Source: an uncultured Saprospiraceae bacterium
GTDB taxonomy: Bacteria; Bacteroidota; Bacteroidia; Chitinophagales; Saprospiraceae
Assembly (NCBI GenBank): GCA_938015805.1
Contig: CALLXF010000012.1
Coordinates: 1-53,420, forward strand
DNA: 53,420 nt
Direction: 5' to 3'
Shown here: piece by piece, positions 7,259 through 14,635 of the stretch
How positions within the stretch are numbered: the first letter of the stretch is position 1
Layout: each line of letters begins with the position of its first letter
Program-made: the position numbers and the translations under genes
Notes under the pieces: model-generated
What the model saw: the letters and a program-made list of their open reading frames with translations, nothing else
Told to the model about the DNA's origin: nothing
The model's database searches: none

Positions 7259-7783
7259 ATGATGATCGAAAAAATAAATAAGAAATCAAAGCAGAAAAGA
7301 TTAAGGGCTTCTTTTGGGGCTTCTTTTCTCTTTATAACTGGATCGTATAAAAACAATCCAGTGGCAATTTTTGATAATAATTCTTATCCATGGTTATTTC
7401 CAAACACAATAGGAAGTCTTTATGATAATTGTCAATTAACCAAATTTTTATTTCCCTTGTACTTGAACTCTCATGGAAATCATCCATTTTGGGATATTTT
7501 ATCACCCATAGCAGCGGAGAGACTAGATTACATTACTGTCTGTGACAAAGAAAACAATAATTTGTTAGATCCTGAATACTATGAGTTAATAGAAAATGAC
7601 AATAATTTAAGTCTACCCGTGTTGTACTACATTAGATCTAAAACTAATAGCCAATCTTTAAATCCTTTTATTATTTCTCGATTAGTAGGTGATGACATAA
7701 CGAGAGATAATGTTTATAATATTCTAAAAGAGAATAGTTCCTTTAATTTTGAAAATGGCTTGATGCCTTTTAAACCTTGTTAG
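7259..7783 (+). CDS. hypothetical protein of the accessory block
   Basis: A 174-aa protein I do not recognise. The N-terminus is strongly basic (KINKKSKQKRLRASFG), followed by a mixed alpha/beta body with many N, F and Y residues and no membrane helix. It starts 6 bases after the zinc-finger gene (ATG 7259, or 7262), and the following gene begins one base after its stop, so the block is an operon. No catalytic motif is visible. Confidence 0.7.
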   Translation: MMIEKINKKSKQKRLRASFGASFLFITGSYKNNPVAIFDNNSYPWLFPNTIGSLYDNCQLTKFLFPLYLNSHGNHPFWDILSPIAAERLDYITVCDKENNNLLDPEYYELIENDNNLSLPVLYYIRSKTNSQSLNPFIISRLVGDDITRDNVYNILKENSSFNFENGLMPFKPC

Positions 7784-7784
7784 T

Positions 7785-8369
7785 ATGTTAGAAAAACCAG
7801 TGTTATTATTTGTAGGAGTCAGCCGTACAAATTTACTTACTAGATGCAGATTTATGGAAGTTTGGGTACAAGACAAATCACTTATCTGGATGAATAAAAA
7901 TTCTGGATTATATATTAGTAATGTTGATTTTAACCAATTGTATCATGATGAAGTAGATGTACCTATTGGAGTAGACAATGAAGATTTTGTTATTGTTGGG
8001 ATTAAAAACCTAATAAATGATACCTATAATTTTTTGCCAGATTCTATTCTTGTTGGAGATCAAATAACATTTCAGAATATAGAAATTTTAAGACAGGACT
8101 ATAAGCATCTGTTGACTAATAATATTTCTCATCCTACTGTATGTGGCGGAAATAAAATTAAAGAGGATGATAATTTTAATTCTCTATTCTCTTCTGATAA
8201 TAATTCCTCGAGTTCTAAAAACGATAGAAGTAATTATTCAAATTTATCATTGCCCAAACCTATTAAAAAAAATAATGCCATACCATCAGTTATGGATCCT
8301 TTTAATCAAAATTCAAATAGTTCTTCCAATGGACGACCAAATAGTCCATTTGGGAGCATGACAGCATAA
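7785..8369 (+). CDS. hypothetical protein with low-complexity Ser/Asn tail
   Basis: A 194-aa protein of unknown family. Residues 1-120 look globular and beta-rich (PVLLFVGVSRTN, FMEVWVQDKSLIWM). From about residue 125 it becomes a disordered Ser/Asn/Pro-rich tail ending GRPNSPFGSMTA. Such tails occur in structural or scaffold-type proteins and in adaptors, but this does not identify a function. It follows the previous gene after a 1-bp gap and precedes the two small membrane proteins by 10 bp. Confidence 0.7.
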   Translation: MLEKPVLLFVGVSRTNLLTRCRFMEVWVQDKSLIWMNKNSGLYISNVDFNQLYHDEVDVPIGVDNEDFVIVGIKNLINDTYNFLPDSILVGDQITFQNIEILRQDYKHLLTNNISHPTVCGGNKIKEDDNFNSLFSSDNNSSSSKNDRSNYSNLSLPKPIKKNNAIPSVMDPFNQNSNSSSNGRPNSPFGSMTA

Positions 8370-8379
8370 AATAAATTCA

Positions 8380-8598
8380 ATGAACAAGAAATTAATATTA
8401 TTAATAGGTGGAGCCATAGTAGGATACTTTCTCTACACTCAAAGCAAAAACAATGATAGTACTATTCCAGTAATTATTAATAACACCAGTAGCACTTCAA
8501 AGCCTAGTCCGATAGACAATGACTTGCCGATAAGACCAATGCTATTAGATAATGGACCTATAATGAAAAGAAGTACCAGGTTCTCTGGTGTAGTTTAA
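8380..8598 (+). CDS. 72-aa single-span membrane protein
   Basis: Residues 4-20 (KLILLIGGAIVGYFLYT) form one N-terminal membrane helix. The remaining 50 residues are polar, Ser/Pro/Asn-rich and probably outside the membrane. There is no cleavage site or lipobox. It has the same length (72 aa) and the same N-terminal pattern as the next gene, so the two probably arose by duplication or do parallel jobs. Small single-span proteins of this kind occur in membrane-containing or non-tailed phages and in plasmid-encoded membrane complexes. No specific assignment is possible. Confidence 0.65.
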   Translation: MNKKLILLIGGAIVGYFLYTQSKNNDSTIPVIINNTSSTSKPSPIDNDLPIRPMLLDNGPIMKRSTRFSGVV

Positions 8599-8617
8599 AA
8601 ACAATAAATTTTAAAAT

Positions 8618-8836
8618 ATGGATAATAAAATAATTTTGATTGCAGCGGCTGCTATAGGTCTCTTTTTTCTTACAAATAAGAAAGATAAAAATGAAGCCAG
8701 TATTTTAACTGAGCCTGAATCTGATTTAGACGATTTTATGGAAGATGATGATATTTCCGACTCTGAGTTGGCTGATATGCTTAGAGAAGGTTTGAATTCA
8801 ATAGAAGAAGATCACACTTGTATTTGTACGGACTAG
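8618..8836 (+). CDS. 72-aa single-span membrane protein with acidic tail
   Basis: The N-terminal membrane helix (IILIAAAAIGLFFLT, residues 5-19) is followed by KKDK and then a strongly acidic region (DLDDFMEDDDISDSELADM). The end has two cysteines (HTCICTD). It lies 19 bp after the similar 72-aa gene and closes the block just before a terminator. Function unknown. The acidic tail suggests a binding surface, which is inference. Confidence 0.65.
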   Translation: MDNKIILIAAAAIGLFFLTNKKDKNEASILTEPESDLDDFMEDDDISDSELADMLREGLNSIEEDHTCICTD

Positions 8837-8874
8837 TGAAGGTCTAATTTCATTTTGTTTATATTTTTGAAAAA

Positions 8875-8906
8875 AGCTCACTATGAAAATGGTGGGCTCT
8901 TTTTTT
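8875..8906 (+). terminator. intrinsic terminator closing the accessory block
   Basis: AGCTCACT (8875-8882) pairs with GGTGGGCT (8891-8898) through an 8-bp stem with G-U pairs, preceded by A6 and followed by TCTTTTTTT. It separates the small membrane-protein operon from the secreted cargo genes. Confidence 0.75.
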
Positions 8907-8990
8907 AAATATCTTATAACTACGAAGGTAATCCATGACGTTCTTGAAATAGTGATTTTTTTGAACTAAATTAAGCTAAAAATTAAACCG

Positions 8991-11900
8991 ATGAATTATA
9001 AATTTCTATTACTATTAACAGTATTCTTAATCTTCACATCTTTAAATTGTGTCGGACAGGTCAAAATTTTTGGGGGTGAAGATATTGATATTTCTGAGGT
9101 GCCTTGGCAGATTTCATTGGAAGTTGATGGCACTCATATTTGTGGCGGCTCAATTATAGATGAGGAGTGGATACTAACTGCGGCGCATTGTGTTGTAAAT
9201 GTTGATGAGAGCCAATTATCAATTCATGCTGGTTCCACTGATCAAACAAATAATAATGTAGGTCAAATAATATCCGTTGATGAAAAAATAATACATCCCA
9301 ATTATGCTCCTGCTGATGGGAGTGTTATACCTATCACACCTGATCAAAACGATCTTGCTTTGTTGAAATTATCTAGTCCACTTGTACTAAATGATAACGT
9401 TCAAGTTATTACATATGCAAATACTGAAAATTGGTCAACCTGCAACAATACTGTTGGTTCAATTGCAAGAATCTCAGGATGGGGGGATTATGACTCTACT
9501 AATCAAAGTTCTGACATGTTATTGGCAATTGAAATACCTATAATAGGTGTACAAGAAGCGAATGATATATATAACAATGATCTTGCTCAAATGCTATGTC
9601 CAACTGTCCCAGGTGAGCTTATTGAAAACCCTATCAATCCTATAAATATGATTCCTTTTTATAATACGGACCAATCTACAGGAGGAGGAGATAGTGGTGG
9701 TCCAGCGGTAATAAATTTTAATACTAATCCAATGTTAGTAGGTGTAACTAGTTGGGGAGGGTGCCCAAATATTGAGTTTCCTTCCGTTTTTGTTGACATA
9801 TTTCAATTGAGTAGTTTTATTGGCAATAATATAAATCCTTCAACAATTGAATTAAGTGGAACAACTTATCTATCGGATTTAATAAATAACCAGACGCTTC
9901 CTAACGGACAATTATCTCAAAAAAAACTTAAGGTGGATGGTAATTTTATCATAGATGGAAGTTATGAAATATTAAATTGTGAATTTGAAATGACTCCAGG
10001 TTCTTTAATAACTTTGGCAAATGGATTTATACAAATTGGTGGTTGTAAAACAACTTTTTTTTCAGAAAATGAATTATGGGATGGGATAAGAGTTTTATCA
10101 AGTGCTTTTGCAAGTTTTAATAATGTACAAATCGAAAATGCTTTTATTGGAATTAATGCCTTTGATGGAGAACTAGAAATTGAAAACACGAGCTTCCTTA
10201 ATTGTTCATTAGGTGCTCAGTTTGTAGATAAAGCAAATGTTTTTAAATTTCAAAATAATGAGCTTATTGTAAATGATCAAATTTTAGATCATTGGCAATT
10301 TGGTAATTTAAATACTAACGGGATTGGTATGGAATGCACCAATATGACGAATTCAGTAATTGTTCTTGAAAATTATTTTGCAGGATTGGGGGATGCAACA
10401 ATTGTAACTTCAAGTCATGTAAACTTTGATTTAAATTCCGTTGAAGATTGTGATCAAGGATTCCAAATAAACTTTGGAGAGACTGATATAACTAATAATA
10501 TTTTTAAAAATACGTTTAGAAGCTCCATTAAACTTTGGTATTGTTTTAAAAACAACTTGATTGAAGGGAACACTTTCACTAATGATATTACGGATTTAGA
10601 TTTGGCTGAATTAAGAATGGTCGGTTCTGGAGATAGTGAAATAATTAATAATGAATTTACTTTTTCAAGTTCAATGGTAAGTAAGCGGTCTATCAGAATT
10701 TTAAATTCCAATCTTAATTTTATTTCTGATAATACCATTTCTTACATTAGTATAAATGCTAGTGATCCTACAACAATAAGTAGTGCGCAGGTACAATTAT
10801 CGAATTGTTATAAAAACACCATTTCCTGTAACCTTATTTCATCGTTGCCATTTGGAGAAAATGCAATTCTGGCTGAAATATCTCCTAACTCCATTGCAAG
10901 TTGTAATGCAATATCAAGTCAACAAGTCGCTATTGCTTTTGAAGGTGAATGTGACCAATCAACTGTTTTTACAAATGATCTTTTTTCTAATGAATTCGGA
11001 TTGCATATAAATCCAGGAGTTTCGAGGATAGGGATTCAGAATCATCATGGGAATTTATTTCAGAATGGTTCTATAAGTGATAATGCAAAAGCAAGAAATG
11101 TTGCAGAAGATAATCAAATTGACCTTTCTCAGTTTCGAGTTGATCTAGTGGACATTTATAATCCTTCGGTTGTTGATCCTACAGATTGGTTTCAAAATTT
11201 TAATGTTTTAGAACCAGATTGTGATCCTGGAATAACCTGTATAGATGGAAATATTGGGAGTGGTTTTACAAATAATGATCCAGAATTTTTCAGTACTGAT
11301 TGTATAGTTCGATTTGGAAATGGAACGATTTGGAATTCGCTAACTGATTGTCAGAAATGGATTAGAATTTATCAGCAGTATGAGCTGGCAAGAAGAATTG
11401 CAGATCCCAGTTTATTAAATGATTGTCAGATAGAATTGTTAAACTTTTTTGCCATTAATGGGTATAATCAGGTTTATGATTTTGAACAATTATTATGGGA
11501 AGTATTAGAGGGAGATTCGGCTTATACTTTGAGCGATGTAGAAAATGCTATCCCTAATGTAACAGGAATTAATTACCTGGATAATATTTCTAATGTACTT
11601 ATTAACATGATTGCTACCTTTAATGGAAATGAAATTCAAAATGTAAATTCCATGATTGTTATTGCAAGCATGGGAATACAAGAAGGAGGAAAAGCCACTA
11701 TTTTGTCTAGAAGTTTATTGGATAATTTTAATATTTCTTATAATACAAACGGAACAAATAATTGTGGGAATATTGTCATTCCTAGAAATAGTGATGATGG
11801 AATTGTCTCTCGCATTTTTCCAAATCCTATCTCAATTAATCAGTCTGTCAATTTAGACTTGGACGCTGATAATGAGGTAAATATTTATAATTATTTGGGA

Positions 11901-12038
11901 AATGTAGTTTATACTGGAAATTTAAATAAGGGAGTTAGCCAATTATCTTTAGATCTAGAACAAGGTGTATATATTATTTTAATCCAAAACTTAGAAAGTA
12001 AAACATCAGAGGTCCAAAAACTAATTGTAATTGAGTAA
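8991..12038 (+). CDS. secreted trypsin-like (S1) protease with beta-helix region and T9SS sorting domain
   Basis: A 1015-aa secreted protein. Signal peptide about residues 1-23 (ends NCVGQ). Chymotrypsin-fold S1 protease domain about 25-275 with the full triad: H66 in TAAHC, D121 in NDLALL, S235 in GGGDSGGP. The mature N-terminus KIFGGEDI matches the usual IVGG activation site. The residue equivalent to specificity position 189 is S229, not Asp, so chymotrypsin-like rather than trypsin-like cleavage is possible. Residues about 300-750 hold imperfect right-handed beta-helix repeats (SVEDCDQGF, IINNEFTF). The last 80 residues are a type A T9SS sorting domain (RIFPNPISINQ ... EVQKLIVIE). Exported through T9SS and anchored at or released from the surface. 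Carried as cargo of the mobile element if the right boundary at 13607 is correct. Confidence 0.9.
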   Translation: MNYKFLLLLTVFLIFTSLNCVGQVKIFGGEDIDISEVPWQISLEVDGTHICGGSIIDEEWILTAAHCVVNVDESQLSIHAGSTDQTNNNVGQIISVDEKIIHPNYAPADGSVIPITPDQNDLALLKLSSPLVLNDNVQVITYANTENWSTCNNTVGSIARISGWGDYDSTNQSSDMLLAIEIPIIGVQEANDIYNNDLAQMLCPTVPGELIENPINPINMIPFYNTDQSTGGGDSGGPAVINFNTNPMLVGVTSWGGCPNIEFPSVFVDIFQLSSFIGNNINPSTIELSGTTYLSDLINNQTLPNGQLSQKKLKVDGNFIIDGSYEILNCEFEMTPGSLITLANGFIQIGGCKTTFFSENELWDGIRVLSSAFASFNNVQIENAFIGINAFDGELEIENTSFLNCSLGAQFVDKANVFKFQNNELIVNDQILDHWQFGNLNTNGIGMECTNMTNSVIVLENYFAGLGDATIVTSSHVNFDLNSVEDCDQGFQINFGETDITNNIFKNTFRSSIKLWYCFKNNLIEGNTFTNDITDLDLAELRMVGSGDSEIINNEFTFSSSMVSKRSIRILNSNLNFISDNTISYISINASDPTTISSAQVQLSNCYKNTISCNLISSLPFGENAILAEISPNSIASCNAISSQQVAIAFEGECDQSTVFTNDLFSNEFGLHINPGVSRIGIQNHHGNLFQNGSISDNAKARNVAEDNQIDLSQFRVDLVDIYNPSVVDPTDWFQNFNVLEPDCDPGITCIDGNIGSGFTNNDPEFFSTDCIVRFGNGTIWNSLTDCQKWIRIYQQYELARRIADPSLLNDCQIELLNFFAINGYNQVYDFEQLLWEVLEGDSAYTLSDVENAIPNVTGINYLDNISNVLINMIATFNGNEIQNVNSMIVIASMGIQEGGKATILSRSLLDNFNISYNTNGTNNCGNIVIPRNSDDGIVSRIFPNPISINQSVNLDLDADNEVNIYNYLGNVVYTGNLNKGVSQLSLDLEQGVYIILIQNLESKTSEVQKLIVIE

Positions 12039-13560
12039 AATATATTTTTTCATAACATGCTTTTTTGCTTTTTTATGCAATTTATCTGCCCAGAACAAAA
12101 GTGATTACATCTGGGTATTTCCTTCAAATTTTGAACCGAGCGAAGGAATAGAGGGTTCTATTTTGGATTTTAATGGAGGTCATGTCACGATAAGTGAGTC
12201 TCTATTTGCTACAGAACTAGGATCCAGTTATTCTATGATCAATGATCGTAATACGGGAGAATTATTATTTTATACTGGTGGTTGTGAGATTGTGAATAAA
12301 GAACACGAGATCATGGAAAATGGGGATGATTTTAATTCAGGGCAAATACATGACTTATTATGTGAAGATTTTAGTGGACAATACCCAGCTAGGAATATGG
12401 TGATTACCTTACCATCAGGTTATGACGGAAACAAATTTCATTTAATTAGTAAACCTTTTTATGAGCCCGAAGAAGCTCCGCATACTTTTGACAAAATTTT
12501 GCTTACAACTATTGATATGTCTTTCAATGAAGGATTAGGTAAAGTGATGGAAAAAAATGTAGTTTCTTTTGAAGGTGTGGATTTATTGGGAAGTTATTTG
12601 ACAGCTTGTAAACATCAGAATGGAAAGGATTGGTGGGTTATCCAAATGGAAGAAATGACCAATAGATATCTTATCTTTTTATTAGATGAATCAGGGTTTC
12701 AATATCATCATGATCATGAAGAGGGGTATGCTTTTGGGGAAAGAAGTAGTTCCACTGGTCATGCCACTTTTAGTCCAGACGGTTCTATTTTTGCCTTTTA
12801 TAATCCGCATGATGATTTAATCGTTTTTGATTTTGATAGGGAATCTGGGGAACTCAGTAATTACCGTAAAGTTGATGCTGAAAATTCAACTCAAGGGAAT
12901 GAAAATAGAGGAAGTGTTGCTATTTCTCCTAATAGTCGGTTTGCTTATTTAGCTTCCGATAGAATGATGTACCAGGTAGACTTATGGGAGTCAGATTTGC
13001 AAGGTAGTCTAGAATTAATTGCCGAATGGGATGGATTTCAGGATCCATTAATTGTTGGATTAACTAACGTAATCCTCGGTCCTGATTGTAGAATGTATGT
13101 TGGTACGGGTTCGGGAAGTTTTCATCTCGGTGTAATCTATGAACCAGATTTAAAAGGACAAGACTGTTTATTCGTACAACATGACTTAGAATTACCCTCG
13201 CCTAAATCCAGAGGAAGTATGCCTAATTTCCCGCATTTTAGGATTGATGAGGAAGAACCATGTGATAAAGGGATTACTTTATCGGATAATCCTGTTTATA
13301 TTTCAATGCAACAAAATATTTATACTTTTCCAAATCCCACAAGCGGAGAGATTAGTTTTAAATTTGAAATTCCTTTAAGATCTGGAGCTATTCTCAATGT
13401 TCATGATGCAATGGGCCAACTTGTACATATAGAACCGATTAAAAAAGCAATGATTTCAAAAATGATAGATGTTAGATCTTTCCACTCTGGATTGTATTAC
13501 TATCAATTGATAGGTCCTAATGGAATAATCGGAAATGGTAGTTTTGTAAAAGAGAGATGA
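12031..13560 (+). CDS. secreted beta-propeller-like protein with T9SS sorting domain
   Basis: A 509-aa protein starting at TTG 12031, the only possible start because a stop codon lies directly before it. It overlaps the protease gene by 8 bases. The signal peptide ends at about residue 21 (LCNLSAQ). The body has WD/NHL-type blades (TGHATFSPDGSIFAFY, GSVAISPNSRFAYLAS), so a propeller fold is likely. The last 85 residues are a T9SS sorting domain (NIYTFPNPTSGEISFKFE, GLYYYQLIGPNG). Coupled translation with the protease suggests a joint role outside the cell, such as substrate binding or inhibition. No enzyme motif is seen. Confidence 0.8.
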   Translation: MSKIYFFITCFFAFLCNLSAQNKSDYIWVFPSNFEPSEGIEGSILDFNGGHVTISESLFATELGSSYSMINDRNTGELLFYTGGCEIVNKEHEIMENGDDFNSGQIHDLLCEDFSGQYPARNMVITLPSGYDGNKFHLISKPFYEPEEAPHTFDKILLTTIDMSFNEGLGKVMEKNVVSFEGVDLLGSYLTACKHQNGKDWWVIQMEEMTNRYLIFLLDESGFQYHHDHEEGYAFGERSSSTGHATFSPDGSIFAFYNPHDDLIVFDFDRESGELSNYRKVDAENSTQGNENRGSVAISPNSRFAYLASDRMMYQVDLWESDLQGSLELIAEWDGFQDPLIVGLTNVILGPDCRMYVGTGSGSFHLGVIYEPDLKGQDCLFVQHDLELPSPKSRGSMPNFPHFRIDEEEPCDKGITLSDNPVYISMQQNIYTFPNPTSGEISFKFEIPLRSGAILNVHDAMGQLVHIEPIKKAMISKMIDVRSFHSGLYYYQLIGPNGIIGNGSFVKER

Positions 13561-13587
13561 TTTTTTCTTAATGGATTAGGTAAGATA

Positions 13588-13607
13588 TTTAGTACCACTT
13601 TTTGTAC
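13588..13607. repeat. candidate attR (right att direct repeat)
   Basis: The sequence is tttagtaccactttttgtac, differing from the left copy at 283-302 only in one spacer base. Arms AGTAC (13591-13595) and GTACG (13604-13608) flank an 8-bp spacer. It lies 28 bp after the last cargo stop codon and is the most distant near-exact copy of the repeat I could find. Confidence 0.6.
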
Positions 13608-13670
13608 GGACAACTAAAATTGGACTTAACGGATTGATATTCAGCGTTTTAATAATTAGAAAAATTGTCC

Positions 13671-13682
13671 CGTCCGGACCGC
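13671..13682. repeat. truncated end of the tRNA-like structured repeat
   Basis: CGTCCGGACCGC is identical to the right-hand end of copies A and B and is again followed by a terminator hairpin. The remainder of the unit is missing to its left, where the candidate attR lies 63 bp away. It may be the remnant of a copy disturbed by integration. Confidence 0.4.
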
Positions 13683-13687
13683 TTTTT

Positions 13688-13723
13688 AAAAAGGAGTAAA
13701 TCGTAAGATTTTCTCCTTTTTTT
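13688..13723. terminator. terminator-like hairpin with GTAA tetraloop
   Basis: AAAAAGGAG-t-AAATC pairs with GATTT-t-CTCCTTTTT around a GTAA tetraloop, followed by more T. It stands between the truncated repeat end and structured repeat copy B, in the same place as the hairpins next to copy A. Confidence 0.65.
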
Positions 13724-13850
13724 GTGTCCCTACTATATCGGGACTCGAACGCTATACTGCCGATGCTGATGCATCGGTTCGCTCACTTTGGATAGACATT
13801 TAGTCTATCCAATTGCTTTGCAACCGTTCGCTCTTCGTCCGGACCGCAAA
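13724..13850. repeat. tRNA-like structured repeat, copy B
   Basis: It has the same conserved ends as copy A (GTGTCCCTACT at 13724, GGACTCGAACGCTATACT at 13741-13758, TTCGTCCGGACCGCAAA at its right end). It has the same three-hairpin layout with entirely different stem sequences: 7 bp (13760-13766/13771-13777), 10 bp with 5-nt loop (13788-13797/13803-13812), 4 bp with 3-nt loop (13813-13816/13820-13823). The acceptor-like pairing is weaker than in A. Conserved structure over changed sequence argues for selection on an RNA or folded single-stranded DNA. The 13561-13888 gap holds only this, the truncated end, a hairpin and attR. Confidence 0.6.
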
Positions 13851-13888
13851 AGGTCTTGCATTAGTACATGAACTTTATAGTTTTATTA

Positions 13889-14281
13889 TCATTCCACCCG
13901 CTCCATATTAATAACCGCCACTCTTTTATCTACAGAGGAATGATTAAAAAACAATGTGTCCCTTTTATAACCTTCTTTACTCCAGCTTAGATATCCCTCA
14001 AAGACAGGGTCCTTTTTTAAAGGTGGAACAGGAAGTCCATCTGATAAAACGCCAAGACTATCGGTTTTTAAATGATAGATGATACCATTAAATTCGTTAT
14101 CTGTATTGGCTATGTTTAATTCTATATCGACATGAGGAACAGGAGTGCCGTCTGTGAGGGTATCTTGCACAAAAAGCCCTGAAAAAGAATTGTTTTCGAC
14201 CGTAATAATTTTTATGTGTAGTGCTCCATCACAACTGTAGAAAATAACTAAAATAAAAAATATCAAATTTCCAACTTTCAT
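13889..14281 (-). CDS. small lipoprotein, carboxypeptidase-regulatory-like
   Basis: A 130-aa protein with a lipoprotein signal (FFILVIFYSC, lipid cysteine at about residue 17). The remainder is beta-rich and resembles a short transthyretin-like/CarboxypepD_reg domain (VDIELNIANTDN, DSLGVLSDGLP, SWSKEGYKRDTLFF). Probably a periplasmic or outer-membrane lipoprotein of unknown function. It stands alone on the minus strand, facing the repeat region. Confidence 0.65.
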   Translation of the reverse strand: MKVGNLIFFILVIFYSCDGALHIKIITVENNSFSGLFVQDTLTDGTPVPHVDIELNIANTDNEFNGIIYHLKTDSLGVLSDGLPVPPLKKDPVFEGYLSWSKEGYKRDTLFFNHSSVDKRVAVINMERVE

Positions 14282-14635
14282 TTTGGATTATGCTTTAGTA
14301 TAAATACCATTTTTATGAATTCAATAAGGTTTAGTTCTTAAACAGATTTAGACCTATATAATTGTGACCTAATGCTTAAAAGAGCTGGATGAGATAAAAC
14401 AACTTTCTTTAAAATATACATAAAGAATTTTGGCTTTCGCCAATGTAAATCTTTGGAGAATGTATTTTTTGTAATAATTCTAACCTGATTTTTAACCCAT
14501 TGAGATCTTACATCTCGCTGTCTACATTGTATTTTATTTAGAGTTTAGGATTTTTTCTTTTGGGATTTTAATCTAGTCTGCTTGTTGCAAGGTAGTTTAT
14601 TATATATATTGTTTGCTCATCGTAAAATTAACTAA
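14282..14635. other. gene-free stretch with one hairpin word
   Basis: 354 bp between divergent genes. It must carry both promoters, but no convincing TAnnTTTG box could be assigned. The only clear structure is the palindromic word at 14429-14445. It is very AT-rich near the mhpD start. Confidence 0.5.
14429..14445 (-). repeat. dispersed palindromic word CATTGGCGAAAGCCAAA, exact copy
   Basis: An exact reverse-strand copy of the 17-bp word: stem TTGGC/GCCAA with a GAAA tetraloop. Intergenic, upstream of mhpD. Confidence 0.75.

Larger units (their letters stand above)
283..13607. mobile_element. integrated VapE-type mobile element with secreted-protein cargo
   Basis: Seen directly: 20-bp direct repeats at 283-302 and 13588-13607 bracket the segment. 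A tyrosine recombinase starts 34 bp inside the left one, and the last cargo gene stops 28 bp before the right one. Genes inside run almost entirely on the plus strand. They comprise recombinase, two small HTH proteins, a Prim/VapE replication protein, an iteron cluster, a zinc-finger protein, a block of unknown genes and two large secreted proteins. The dispersed CATTGGCGAAAGCCAAA word found in the flanking chromosome is absent here. Known of families: primase-VapE proteins with nearby iterons are typical of SaPI/PICI-like satellites and some integrative plasmids. Inference: this is an integrative, possibly satellite-like element. If the right boundary call is wrong, the core could end near the terminator at 8906 and the two secreted proteins would be host genes. 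Confidence 0.7.

Noticed and set aside
8143-8361. 72-codon frame within 7785-8369
   Set aside because: It lies wholly inside another gene in a different frame, in a low-complexity region, and has no supporting signal.
7785-8836. Capsid or spike genes of a non-tailed phage
   Set aside because: Small membrane proteins alone are not evidence. No packaging ATPase or capsid-like sequence was recognised.
10454-10738. Minus-strand frame inside the protease gene
   Set aside because: It is antisense to beta-helix coding DNA, with no signal of its own and composition set by the sense gene.
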